A stretch of DNA of 64,000 bases from Variovorax sp. Root411 (GTDB lineage Bacteria; Pseudomonadota; Gammaproteobacteria; Burkholderiales; Burkholderiaceae_C), in NCBI RefSeq assembly GCF_001425205.1, contig NZ_LMDW01000016.1, positions 434,001 through 498,000 of the forward strand, in the 5' to 3' direction. Below the pieces are notes generated by a model. It did no database searches, had not been told where the DNA came from, and worked only from the letters and a program-made list of their open reading frames with translations. Of the stretch, positions 1-7,845 are shown in pieces (position 1 is the stretch's first letter; the number at the start of each line of letters is the position of its first letter). The position numbers and the translations under genes are program-made.

Positions 1-533
1 CCGAGGAAGGCGAGCATCGACTGGAGGTTTTGCACAGGCACGAAGCCGTCGGTCGTGAGTTCGACCACGCCTTCGTCCTCGGTCACCATGTTCAGGCGCA
101 CCAGTTCGTCGAGGATGGTGCGATGGTGCACGTTGCCGCGGCTGCTCATGCGCGCCACTGCCTCGAACGAGGGGACGGCATTGCCGGTGGTGATGGGCAG
201 GCGCCGGAAGGAGTCGTCCTGGGTCAGCATCTGCAGCCACAACGTGAAAGTCTTGGCCGCGGCCGACAACTCGGTGTGGGGCAGGGGGTCGACCGTGGCG
301 CGGACCTTGGCGGTCACCGCCTTGCGGTTCAGGCCGGTCGTGACGGACAACTGGCTCAGATTGGGCTTGGGCACCCCCTGGCTGCGCCAGGTTCGCTGCG
401 CTTCCTCGATCAGCAGGTCGCGCAGCAGTTCCTCGAGGTGGGGGTGCTTGACCCCCATGGCGAGGGCCAGCCGGACCACCGGACGAAGAATGCGAGCGCA
501 GGCTGCAAGGGCCCAGTCCAGCCGGTGTTCCAT
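1..533 (-). CDS. DUF6502 family protein (3' end outside window)
   Basis: The reading frame opens with ATG at 531-533 on the minus strand and stays open to the window edge, so about 177 N-terminal residues are visible and the C-terminus is missing. The protein begins MEHRLDWALAACARILRPVV and continues with a segment like the DUF6502 family: an N-terminal helix-turn-helix-like part (LSVTTGLNRKAVTAK, about residues 64-78) and a second winged-helix-like part (RTILDELVRLNMVTEDEGVVEL). Function is unknown; the helical arrangement suggests DNA binding, which is inference. The 173 bp between it and the next gene (534-706) must hold its promoter, but I see no strong sigma-70 boxes. It is the last gene before a catabolic cluster of the same strand and is probably a separate unit. 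Confidence 0.75.
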   Translation of the reverse strand, partial: MEHRLDWALAACARILRPVVRLALAMGVKHPHLEELLRDLLIEEAQRTWRSQGVPKPNLSQLSVTTGLNRKAVTAKVRATVDPLPHTELSAAAKTFTLWLQMLTQDDSFRRLPITTGNAVPSFEAVARMSSRGNVHHRTILDELVRLNMVTEDEGVVELTTDGFVPVQNLQSMLAFL

Positions 534-706
534 TGAGGGGAGCGTTTATTCCTGAGGGTGCGGTTCAAAAAGGTGCGGCGGCGCTGGCCGCCGACCACGG
601 ATATCACGCTATTGTCCTGCGCAACAGCACCGGTGTGAAAGCTTTGGACCACTTTTAGCCGATCTGGATTCGTTTTACTGAACGGCGGGCCGAAGGCAGA
701 GGGCGG

Positions 707-1687
707 TCAGTCCGCCACAGCGCCCGACTTCTTCACCAGCGCGGCCCAGCGCGGAATTTCCCTGGCCATGTGATCGCGCAGTTCTTCCGGCGTGCTGCCC
801 ACGATCTCCATCGCCAACTGGTCCGAGAGCCGGGCCTGCACATCAGGCTGTTTGAGCGCCTTGACGATCTCGGCGTTCAGGCGCTGGACGATCGGCTTGG
901 GCGTGCCCTTGGGCGCGTACACGGCCTGCCACGACGACATCTCGAAGCCGGGAATGCCCGACTCGATCATGGTTGGCAGCTCGGGCGCCAGGGCGATGCG
1001 CTTGCCCGTGGTCACGGCCAGCAGCTTGAGCTTGCCGCTCTTCACCAGCGGCAGTGCGGCTGTCACCTGGTCGAACATGAAGGGCACCAGCCCAGCGGCT
1101 ACGTCGGTCATGGCCGGCGGCGTGCCCTTGTACGGCACGTGGGTGAGCTTCACGCCGATGAGGTCGCCGAACATCTCGCCGGCCAGGTGGGTGGAGGTGC
1201 CGGCGCCGGAGGAGGCAAAGGTGCGCTTGCTCTCGTCTTTCTTCAGCAGCGCCACCAGTTCGGCCACCGAGTTCACGCCGAGCTGGCTGTTGACGATCAG
1301 CACGTTGGGCAGGCGTGCGACCAGCGAGACGGGCTCGAAGTCCTTCATCGGGTCGTAGGGCAGATTCTTGTACAGGCTCGCGTTGATGGCGTGCGTGCTG
1401 ATGGTGCCGCCCAGCAGCGTGTAGCCGTCGGGCTTCGCCTTCGCGACGTAGGCCGCGCCGATGCCGCCGGCCTGGCCGGGCTTGTTGTCGACCACCACCG
1501 ACTGCTTGAGGCTGTCGCCCAGCTTCTGGGCCAGCGTGCGCGCCACGATGTCGGTGGAACCACCGGCGGTGAAGGGTACGACGTAGACGATCGGCTTGGC
1601 GGCCGGCCAATCGGAGGCCTGGGCCCAGGTGGCCACGGGGGCAAGCGCAGCCAGGAACAGCGCCGCGGCGCCATGGATGAATCGCAT
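707..1687 (-). CDS. Bug-family tripartite tricarboxylate transporter substrate-binding protein
   Basis: The product is 326 residues, the usual size for the Bug (TctC-like) family of periplasmic receptors. It has a Sec signal peptide (MRFIHGAAALFLAALAPVATWA, cleavage near residue 23) followed by the family start (PIVYVVPFTAGGSTDIVART) and conserved VDNKPGQAGGIGA and THVPYKGTPPAMTD segments. Family members bind carboxylates, amides or other small acids in the periplasm. No TctA/TctB permease genes are nearby, which is normal for the expanded Bug families of Burkholderiales. GAGGAGA lies just upstream of the ATG. It is downstream of an aldolase-like gene and a sugar-acid dehydratase, so the ligand may be a sugar acid or related organic acid; that is inference from context. 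Confidence 0.9.
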   Translation of the reverse strand: MRFIHGAAALFLAALAPVATWAQASDWPAAKPIVYVVPFTAGGSTDIVARTLAQKLGDSLKQSVVVDNKPGQAGGIGAAYVAKAKPDGYTLLGGTISTHAINASLYKNLPYDPMKDFEPVSLVARLPNVLIVNSQLGVNSVAELVALLKKDESKRTFASSGAGTSTHLAGEMFGDLIGVKLTHVPYKGTPPAMTDVAAGLVPFMFDQVTAALPLVKSGKLKLLAVTTGKRIALAPELPTMIESGIPGFEMSSWQAVYAPKGTPKPIVQRLNAEIVKALKQPDVQARLSDQLAMEIVGSTPEELRDHMAREIPRWAALVKKSGAVAD

Positions 1688-1726
1688 GGTTTTTGTCTCC
1701 TCGGGAATGGAAAAAAAGAATGGGCC

Positions 1727-2437
1727 TCAGCGGCCCCGGGCGCTGCGCCAGGCCGCGAAGTCGGCGCGGCTGCGCTCTTCGGTAGGCGGGTACAGGCCGA
1801 GGATGGAACGGCCTTCGAGCACTTGCTCCTGTACGAAGTCTTCGAAGGCGGTCATCTCGGTTGCTTCGGCGGCGATCTCGTCGGCCATGTGGGCGGGAAT
1901 GACGATCACGCCTTCGGCATCGCCCACGATCACGTCGCCCGGGAACACCGGCGCATCGCCGCAGCCGATGGGCACGTTGATGTCGATGGCCTGGTGCAGC
2001 GTGAGATTGGTCGGCGCGCTGGGGCGATGGTGGTAGGCCGGAAAGCCCAGCTTGGCGATGTCGGGGCTGTCGCGGAAGCCCCCGTCGGTCACCACGCCGG
2101 CCACGCCGCGCTTCATCAGCCGCGTGACGAGGATGCCGCCGGCCGAGGCGGCGCGCGCGTCCTTTCGGCTGTCGATCACCAGCACGGCGCCCTCGGGGCA
2201 TTGCTCCACCGCCTGGCGCTGCGGATGGTTGCGGTCGAGGAACACGCTGATCGGGTTCAGGTCTTCGCGTGCGGGCATGTAGCGCAGCGTGAAGGCCTCG
2301 CCCACCATGTTGGGCAGGCCGGGATCGAGCGGCCGCACATCCTGGATGAACTGGTTGCGCAGGCCGCGCTTGAACAGGGCGGTGCACAGGGTGGCGGTGC
2401 TCACCTTCATGAGCAGTTCGCGGGTGGCGGGATTCAC
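1727..2437 (-). CDS. RraA-like protein, probable class II pyruvate aldolase (HMG/CHA aldolase type)
   Basis: The frame is open far upstream, but the gene most likely starts at GTG 2435-2437, six bases after GGAGA, giving 236 residues. It belongs to the RraA/HMG-aldolase fold. The segment GGILVTRLMKRGVAGVVTDG followed by GFRDS carries the D-G-x-x-R-D signature seen in 4-hydroxy-4-methyl-2-oxoglutarate/4-carboxy-4-hydroxy-2-oxoadipate aldolases, so a metal-dependent aldolase or oxaloacetate decarboxylase role is more likely than inhibition of RNase E. It lies between the dehydratase (47 bp away) and the Bug receptor, all on one strand. Dehydration of a sugar acid to a 2-keto-3-deoxy acid followed by retro-aldol cleavage would be a coherent pathway; the substrate is not shown by the sequence. 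Confidence 0.82.
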   Translation of the reverse strand: MNPATRELLMKVSTATLCTALFKRGLRNQFIQDVRPLDPGLPNMVGEAFTLRYMPAREDLNPISVFLDRNHPQRQAVEQCPEGAVLVIDSRKDARAASAGGILVTRLMKRGVAGVVTDGGFRDSPDIAKLGFPAYHHRPSAPTNLTLHQAIDINVPIGCGDAPVFPGDVIVGDAEGVIVIPAHMADEIAAEATEMTAFEDFVQEQVLEGRSILGLYPPTEERSRADFAAWRSARGR

Positions 2438-2484
2438 GTGTTGTCTCCGTTCTCGAAAAGAAAAAAAGGGGGAGGGCGGGCGGA

Positions 2485-4212
2485 TCAGAAGATGTCGGGC
2501 TCGGGCACGGGCTTGCCGAAGCTGGTTTCGAGGAAGTCGAAGTCGCAGCCCTCGTTGGCCTGCTTGATGTGGCGGCCGAACATCCAGCCGTAGCCACGCT
2601 CGTAGCGCGGCGGCGGCGGCGTCCACGCGGCCTTGCGGCGGGCCAGTTCCTCGTCGCCGACGTCGAGGTGGATGCGCCGCGCGGGCACGTCCACGGTGAT
2701 GCGGTCGCCGGTCTTCACCAGCGCCAGCGGGCCGCCGATGGCCGCTTCGGGCGAGCAGTGCAGCAGGCAGCCGCCGTAGCTGGTGCCGCTCATGCGCGCG
2801 TCGGACAGGCGCAGCATGTCTGTCACGCCTTGCTTGAGCAGCTTGGTGGGGATGGGCAGCATGCCCCATTCGGGCATGCCGGCGCCGCGCGGGCCCGCGT
2901 TGCGCAGCACCAGGATGTCGTCGGCCGTCACGTCGAGCTCGGGGTCGTCGACCGCTTTCTTGAGCGACGGATAGTCGTCGAACACCAGTGCGCGGCCGGT
3001 GTGCTGCAGCAGGTGCGGTGCGCAGGCGCTGGGCTTGATCACCACACCGTCGGGCGCGAGGTTGCCGCGCAGCACGGCCAGCGCGCCTTCGGCATAGATG
3101 GGGTTGGCGAGCGGCCGGATGACATCGTCGTTGTAGACCTCGGCGCCTGCGATGTTCTCGCCGAGGGTGCGGCCGTTGACCGTCAGGGCTTCGGTCTTCA
3201 GGTGGCCGCGGATGCGTTCCAGCATCGCGGGCAGGCCGCCGGCGTAGAAGAAGTCTTCCATCAGGTAGGCGTCGCCGCTGGGGCGGATGTTGGCGATGAC
3301 GGGCACGCGGCGGCTGAAGTCGTCGAAGGCGTCCAGGCTCACCGCATGGCCGGCGCGGCGCGACATCGCGATCAGGTGCACGATGGCGTTGGTGCTGCAG
3401 CCCATGGCCATCGCGCAGGCGATGCCGTTCTCGAAGCTGGCGCGACTGAGCAGCTTCGCGGGCGTCAGGTCTTCCCACACCATGTCGACGATGCGGCGGC
3501 CGCAGTCGGCGCTCATGCGGATGTGGTTGGCGTCGGCCGCTGGAATGCTGGAGGCGCCCGGCAAGGTCAGGCCCACCGCTTCGGCAATGCCCATCATGGT
3601 GGCCGCGGTGCCCATGGTCATGCAGGTGCCGTGGCTGCGGGCGATGCCGGCTTCCATCTCCGCCCAGGCCTGGTCGCTCAGCCGCCCGGCGCGGCGCTCG
3701 TCCCAGAACTTGAAGGCGTCGGAGCCAGAGCCCAGCACCTTGCCCTTCCAGTTGCCGCGCAGCATGGGGCCGGCCGGCAGGTAGATGAACGGGATGTCCA
3801 TGCTGATCGCGCCCATCGTGAGGCCGGGCGTGGTCTTGTCGCAGCCGCCCATGAGCACCGCGCCATCCACCGGGTGGCTGCGCAGCAGCTCTTCCGTTTC
3901 CATCGCGAGGAAGTTGCGATAGAGCATGGTGGTGGGCTTGACCATGCTTTCCGAGAGCGAGATGGCCGGCAGTTCGAGCGGGAAGCCGCCTGCCTGGAAG
4001 ATGCCGCGCTTGACATCATCGACGCGCTGCTTGAAGTGCGAGTGGCACTGGTTGGCGTCGCTCCAGGTGTTGACGATGGCGATGAGCGGCTTGCCCATCC
4101 AGTCGGCATGGCTGTAGCCCATCTGCAGCACGCGCGAGCGGTGGCCGAAGGAGCGAAAGTCGTCGGGTGCGAACCAGCGTGCGCTGCGCAGGGATTCGTA
4201 AGGGCGTTTCAT
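2485..4212 (-). CDS. IlvD/Edd family dehydratase, probable sugar-acid (L-arabinonate-type) dehydratase
   Basis: The product is 575 residues, typical for pentonate/hexonate dehydratases of the IlvD/Edd family, which remove water from aldonic acids to give 2-keto-3-deoxy acids using an Fe-S cluster and Mg2+. The three cluster cysteines are recognisable as C56 (NQCHSH), C124 (GGCDKTTPG) and C197 (HGTCMTMGTAATM), and the C-terminal half has the RLSDARMSGTSYGG loop. The SDANQCHSHF and TMGTAATM variants fit sugar-acid dehydratases better than dihydroxyacid dehydratase for branched-chain amino acids. It heads a minus-strand unit with the aldolase-like and Bug genes and diverges from a GntR regulator. 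A 14-bp palindrome in the shared promoter suggests control by that regulator. Confidence 0.88.
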   Translation of the reverse strand: MKRPYESLRSARWFAPDDFRSFGHRSRVLQMGYSHADWMGKPLIAIVNTWSDANQCHSHFKQRVDDVKRGIFQAGGFPLELPAISLSESMVKPTTMLYRNFLAMETEELLRSHPVDGAVLMGGCDKTTPGLTMGAISMDIPFIYLPAGPMLRGNWKGKVLGSGSDAFKFWDERRAGRLSDQAWAEMEAGIARSHGTCMTMGTAATMMGIAEAVGLTLPGASSIPAADANHIRMSADCGRRIVDMVWEDLTPAKLLSRASFENGIACAMAMGCSTNAIVHLIAMSRRAGHAVSLDAFDDFSRRVPVIANIRPSGDAYLMEDFFYAGGLPAMLERIRGHLKTEALTVNGRTLGENIAGAEVYNDDVIRPLANPIYAEGALAVLRGNLAPDGVVIKPSACAPHLLQHTGRALVFDDYPSLKKAVDDPELDVTADDILVLRNAGPRGAGMPEWGMLPIPTKLLKQGVTDMLRLSDARMSGTSYGGCLLHCSPEAAIGGPLALVKTGDRITVDVPARRIHLDVGDEELARRKAAWTPPPPRYERGYGWMFGRHIKQANEGCDFDFLETSFGKPVPEPDIF

Positions 4213-4267
4213 TGGGTTGTCTCTGTGGGCGCGAGGCGCGGCGGGGCAATGTCGGCGGGATTAAAAC

Positions 4268-4281
4268 ACTAATATATTAGT
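4268..4281. promoter_or_regulatory. 14-bp perfect palindrome, candidate GntR operator overlapping divergent -10 boxes
   Basis: ACTAATATATTAGT is its own reverse complement and sits in the 75-bp gap between the dehydratase and the GntR gene. It contains TATATT on both strands at -10-like positions, so one bound dimer could block both directions. A -10 at 4273-4278 would start transcription near the ATG at 4288, consistent with a leaderless regulator mRNA. No footprint data; regulation is inferred. Confidence 0.55.
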
Positions 4282-4287
4282 ACGTCA

Positions 4288-4998
4288 ATGCCACAATCCG
4301 GCCCGATGAGTGCCCTCCCCAAATTTCGACTCGACCGCACCCGCCTCGCCGCGCCGCAGGTGACGGAGAAGCTGCGCGATGCCATCCTCTCGCTGGACTT
4401 GGTGCCGGGCACGGTGTTGGCGCGGCAGGAACTGGCCGACCGCTTCGGCGTGAGCCAGACGCCGGTGCGCGAGGCGCTGCTGCGGCTCAACGAAGAAGGG
4501 CTGGTGGACGTGTTCCCGCAACACGCCACGTTGGTCAGCCGCATCGACATTGCGGCGGCGCGAGAGGCGCACTTTCTGCGCCGCTCGATCGAGCTGGAGC
4601 TGGTGCACCAGCTCGCGATGGAGGCGCCAGCAGGGCTGGTCGAGCAGATGAAAGCCATCATCGCGCAGCAGGCGGCGTTGTCGACCGCGCAGCGCTATGG
4701 CGACTTTGTCGGCGCCGATCACGCGTTTCATCGTCTGATGTACGAAGCCGGTGGCGTCGCCAGCCTGTGGGAATTGGTGGGGCGCGTCTCGGGCCACGTT
4801 GACCGGCTGCGCCGCCTGCACCTGCCCACCGCCGGCAAGACCGAGGGGATCCTGCGCGATCACCGCGCCATCGTCCGCGGTATCGAGGCGAAGGACCCGG
4901 TGGCTGCGCAAACAGCGTTGCGCAAGCACCTGTCTGGCACGCTCAGCGCGGTGGACGAGATCTGCCGGCAATACCCGGACTACGTGGCCACGTCCTGA
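4288..4998 (+). CDS. GntR-family transcriptional regulator with FCD domain
   Basis: The product is 236 residues: an N-terminal winged helix-turn-helix (residues about 20-80, with ELADRFGVSQTPVREALLRL) and a C-terminal all-helical FCD ligand-binding domain with the conserved D-x-x-F-H pattern (GADHAFHRLMYEAGG) and a late H (LRDHRAI). Such regulators bind organic acids and mostly repress nearby catabolic genes. It diverges from the dehydratase-aldolase-Bug unit and is the obvious candidate regulator of it. Neither the ATG at 4288 nor the one at 4306 has a clear Shine-Dalgarno; 4288 is kept because the promoter geometry would permit leaderless translation. Confidence 0.88.
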   Translation: MPQSGPMSALPKFRLDRTRLAAPQVTEKLRDAILSLDLVPGTVLARQELADRFGVSQTPVREALLRLNEEGLVDVFPQHATLVSRIDIAAAREAHFLRRSIELELVHQLAMEAPAGLVEQMKAIIAQQAALSTAQRYGDFVGADHAFHRLMYEAGGVASLWELVGRVSGHVDRLRRLHLPTAGKTEGILRDHRAIVRGIEAKDPVAAQTALRKHLSGTLSAVDEICRQYPDYVATS

Positions 4999-5026
4999 TC
5001 AGAACCATTCGCAAGGAGATTGCCTC

Positions 5027-6532
5027 ATGACGACCGACAGCAAGAATCCGGCGAAGTCGCTGTTCGTGATTCTTCCGAACGTCAACATTTTCAACGTGGA
5101 GAACCCTGGCGGCAGCCAGACCTTCCTGCGCTCGGCAAGCCGCCATCTGAACGCCAGTTCGCGCTCGCGCGTATCGCTGTCTTCGCTGCGCGCCGGTTTG
5201 CACGTGGACCTTGTGGACGAGGTGGCGCCCAGGGACACGGTGCTGGTGTCCATGGATGAGGCGCAGCGCATGGCCCTGCAGCAGGCCGAGCCCGGCTTGC
5301 GGATGGTGCCGGTCGAGGAACTGGAGCCCTTGTGGTTGCAGCGCTTCAGGCTCGTCACGACGCTGGGCATGACGGCGGGCCCCAGGCTGGCGCTCGAAGT
5401 CAAGGTGGTGGACACCGTATCGGGTGCTGCCCTGGAAAACGTGGACGTGGTCGGGCTCACGGATCGCGCCAACCGGGTCGGTGCCAGCAGCAAGACCAAC
5501 GCCAAGGGCATTGCCAGGCTGATGTTTCCGTCTGGCACGGGAATGCTGGAGGTGCTGGAAGCCTTCGTTCCCTCGGGCTATTGGCCCGCCTATGCGCTGC
5601 AGATCGATCCATCGGCCGGATCGGTGACGCTCTCCTGCACGCCGATCGATCTGGCGACCCAGGACTGCCGCGGCCATCTGGGTTTCGAAGGAGGGGACAC
5701 GGACGGGCAGGGCGTCAAGGTGGCCGTGGTGGACACCGGGGTGAGCAAGCACAGGGACCTGCGCATCGCCAAGGGCATGAACGTGGTCAAGGGCGAGCCG
5801 GCAACCTCCTACACGGATCTCATGGGCCATGGAACGCACGTGGCCGGAATCATTGCCGGGCGTGGACAACCCGGCAGCGGCGTGCGCGGCGTGGCGCCCG
5901 GTGCCGACCTTCATGCTTATCGCGTTTTCGGCAAGGGGAAGGAAACCGCGCTTTCGTTCAACATCGCCAAGGGCATCCGGCAGGCCGTCGACGATGGCTG
6001 CGACCTGATCAACCTGTCGCTCGGGGCTGCGGCCGATATCCCCGAGGTGCTGCGTGAAATCCAGCGCGCGCGGGCTTTGGGCGTTGTCTGCCTGGCAGCC
6101 ACCGGCAACGATTACCGCGGGCCGGTCAACTATCCCGGGCGCTACAGCCAGGTGCTGGGCGTGAGCGCCTTCGGACAAAAAGGCACCTGGCCGGCGGCAG
6201 CGGCGCAGGACCTGGAGGTCGCCAGCCCCTTCGGGATCGATGCGAGGAACTTCGTCGCCGCGTTCAGCAACGTGGGCCACGAGGTCCAGCTGACCGGCCC
6301 TGGCGTGGGCATCGTTTCAACCTACCCAGGCGGCTACGCGGTCATGGATGGCACGTCCATGGCGTGTCCGGTGGCCACCGGAGCCTTGGCGCGGGTGCTG
6401 GCAAGAAATACCAGGATCCTGAACATGGACCGAGACCAGAAACGCTCGGACGCCATCATCAAGCTGGCCCTCAGGACCGCGAGGCTGCTGGGCTTCGGGG
6501 CGCGGTTTGAAGGGGCTGGTGTTTTGATGTAG
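5027..6532 (+). CDS. S8 family (subtilisin-like) serine peptidase without signal peptide
   Basis: The ATG at 5027 follows AAGGAGA by seven bases and gives 501 residues. The catalytic set is complete: D236 (VAVVDTGVSKH), H268 (GHGTHVAGIIAG), oxyanion N361 (AATGND) and S444 (GTSMACPVATG). Residues about 120-200 form a carboxypeptidase-regulatory-like/Ig-like beta domain (VKVVDTVSGAALENVDVVGL) ahead of the protease domain. There is no signal peptide or membrane segment, and no obvious I9 propeptide at the N-terminus, although the first 110 residues are unassigned. Twelve bases downstream a small protein with propeptide-like features is encoded, followed by a terminator, so the two form a likely operon. 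An intracellular or non-Sec exported protease is inferred. Confidence 0.9.
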   Translation: MTTDSKNPAKSLFVILPNVNIFNVENPGGSQTFLRSASRHLNASSRSRVSLSSLRAGLHVDLVDEVAPRDTVLVSMDEAQRMALQQAEPGLRMVPVEELEPLWLQRFRLVTTLGMTAGPRLALEVKVVDTVSGAALENVDVVGLTDRANRVGASSKTNAKGIARLMFPSGTGMLEVLEAFVPSGYWPAYALQIDPSAGSVTLSCTPIDLATQDCRGHLGFEGGDTDGQGVKVAVVDTGVSKHRDLRIAKGMNVVKGEPATSYTDLMGHGTHVAGIIAGRGQPGSGVRGVAPGADLHAYRVFGKGKETALSFNIAKGIRQAVDDGCDLINLSLGAAADIPEVLREIQRARALGVVCLAATGNDYRGPVNYPGRYSQVLGVSAFGQKGTWPAAAAQDLEVASPFGIDARNFVAAFSNVGHEVQLTGPGVGIVSTYPGGYAVMDGTSMACPVATGALARVLARNTRILNMDRDQKRSDAIIKLALRTARLLGFGARFEGAGVLM

Positions 6533-6544
6533 CATGAATTTCAC

Positions 6545-6790
6545 ATGAGCCGCTTCGTTCTTCTCTACCAAGGTGCCAGCGATCCTTCGCAGCAGGAGGA
6601 GCGCACGCTCATGTCCGCGCTCAAGGTCAAGGCTGCAAAGGTGGTGGACCGGCTGCCGGGCACGATCCTCGTGGACGGTGACGAGGCCAAGGTCGCTTCC
6701 GTCGTCAGGCAGAACAAGAACTGGACCTTTTCACCGGAGCGCAGCGCAAGCGTCGCACCTCCGCATCGACGGATTCGACGAGCTGCATAG
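6545..6790 (+). CDS. Small protein next to subtilase, possibly an I9-propeptide-like inhibitor or chaperone
   Basis: The product is 81 residues, starting MSRFVLLYQGASDPSQQEER. Its pattern is a first beta strand (RFVLLYQG), a helix (QQEERTLMSALKVKA), and a strand-turn-strand (KVVDRLPGTILVDGDEAKV) ending at W-T-F-S-P-E, which resembles the small alpha/beta fold of subtilase propeptides and their stand-alone inhibitors. I did not confirm this by a profile search. It begins 12 bases after the protease stop and ends before a terminator, supporting co-expression. A strong GGAGGAG upstream of an internal ATG at 6611 would give a 59-residue alternative lacking the first strand. The last 16 residues are Arg-rich and look unrelated to the fold. 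Confidence 0.6.
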   Translation: MSRFVLLYQGASDPSQQEERTLMSALKVKAAKVVDRLPGTILVDGDEAKVASVVRQNKNWTFSPERSASVAPPHRRIRRAA

Positions 6791-6816
6791 CGCTGAGGTG
6801 AGCAGAGAAGAGAGAG

Positions 6817-6839
6817 AGCCCGGGGTACCGGGCTTTTTT
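6817..6839 (+). terminator. Rho-independent terminator of the subtilase unit
   Basis: A 7-bp stem AGCCCGG/CCGGGCT with a GGTA loop is followed by six T residues. It lies 27 bases after the stop of the small protein. Confidence 0.85.
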
Positions 6840-6958
6840 GTGCCTGTTCGTTTGATGTCTCAACGCAGTGGACGCGCATCCGGATCGTGCTCATGTCATT
6901 TAACATAATGCACATTGTGTTTGTTTCAGATGAACGCAACGAGGCCCCCCAGCCGGCA

Positions 6959-7171
6959 TCAACGCTTCAGCGCGCTCCCCGAACCCCGGCCTTCGTAGTT
7001 CACGCCCTTCGTCTGCTTGACCTCGATCTTCTTCGCGTCGGTGCATGGCTCGTTCGAATAAGCAACCTTGTCGCCCTGGACGCACTTGTAGATCGAATGC
7101 TGTGCCATCGCGCCGGACACGAAACCCATCAGTCCAAACGCCAGCAACATGGCGCCCGCCGGCCTCACCAT
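6959..7171 (-). CDS. Small exported DUF4124-like protein
   Basis: The product is 70 residues with an N-terminal hydrophobic signal sequence (AGAMLLAFGLMGFVSGAMA) and a short mature part containing IYKCVQGDKVAYSNEPC, which matches the DUF4124 pattern of a single small beta domain with two cysteines. Its ATG overlaps the stop of the ankyrin gene by seven bases (ATGGTGA), so it is translationally coupled to it. It is the last gene of the minus-strand run that begins at mltG. The molecular role of DUF4124 proteins is unknown; periplasmic location is inferred from the signal sequence. Confidence 0.7.
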   Translation of the reverse strand: MVRPAGAMLLAFGLMGFVSGAMAQHSIYKCVQGDKVAYSNEPCTDAKKIEVKQTKGVNYEGRGSGSALKR

Positions 7172-7845
7172 TTGCCGTCCTTCGGGATCGCCTTGGGCGC
7201 ATTGGCTTTGGCTGCCGCCGCCGCAGTGATCAACGACGCCGCTTCCGGGCGGTTCGCCTTGTTCGCAAAGTCGACGGCCGTCATGCCCAGCTGGTTCTTC
7301 ATCGTCGTATCCGCGCCCTCGGCCAGCAGCAGTTTCACCGCCTCGCTGGAGCCGTACATCGCAGCCATCATCAGCGGCGTGCTGCCATTGGGCGATTGCG
7401 CGTCGATGAATGCGTAGTTGTCGAGCAGCACCTTCATGATGGTCAACTGACCGCTGGTCGCGGCGTAGTGCAGCGGCGTCCAGCCCGTCTTGTTGACCGC
7501 GGCATCACGCTTCAGCAGTTGCGTGACCAGGTCCTGCTGGCCCTTGATCGCGGCCAGCATCAGCGGGGTCTCGTCCTTGGCGTTGGCCAGGTCCACATTG
7601 GTCTGAGGTGACTCGATCAGCACCTGGATGACTTTCGGCGACGGCTCGCGCAGCGCGATCAGCAAACCCGTCTGGCCGTGCTCGTCGCGCGTGTTCGGAT
7701 CGAAACCGCGCTGCAGCAGAGTGCGCACGCTGCTGGCATTGTCGCCACGCACGGCCCGGAAGAAGTCTTCGAAGGAGCCGGCATGCACTGAAAAAGATGC
7801 AGCAATGACAATGAGGTACAGCGATTTCTTAATGTAGTTTTTCAT
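7165..7845 (-). CDS. Exported ankyrin-repeat protein
   Basis: The product is 226 residues. A signal peptide (MKNYIKKSLYLIVIAASFSVHA) precedes about five ankyrin repeats, recognisable from KDETPLMLAAIKGQQDLVTQ, GWTPLHYAATSGQLTIMKVL, GSTPLMMAAMYGSSEAVKLL and the partial last repeat GMTAVDFANKANRPEAASLI. Ankyrin arrays bind proteins; a periplasmic partner is likely but unknown. The start ATG overlaps the tatD stop (ATGA at 7842-7845) and its stop overlaps the next gene, so it is expressed within the same polycistron. The lysine- and isoleucine-rich N-terminus, AT-richer than surrounding genes, is expected for a signal peptide and need not mean transfer. Confidence 0.88.
   Translation of the reverse strand: MKNYIKKSLYLIVIAASFSVHAGSFEDFFRAVRGDNASSVRTLLQRGFDPNTRDEHGQTGLLIALREPSPKVIQVLIESPQTNVDLANAKDETPLMLAAIKGQQDLVTQLLKRDAAVNKTGWTPLHYAATSGQLTIMKVLLDNYAFIDAQSPNGSTPLMMAAMYGSSEAVKLLLAEGADTTMKNQLGMTAVDFANKANRPEAASLITAAAAAKANAPKAIPKDGKW

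Noticed and set aside
410..652. 80-aa minus-strand frame at the window start
   Set aside because: It overlaps the DUF6502 start in another frame and has no domain; DUF6502 fits the family.
770..2593. Long plus-strand frame opposite the Bug and aldolase genes
   Set aside because: It is antisense to two clear family members and has a His/Ala/Gly/Arg-rich composition typical of the complement of high-GC coding sequence.
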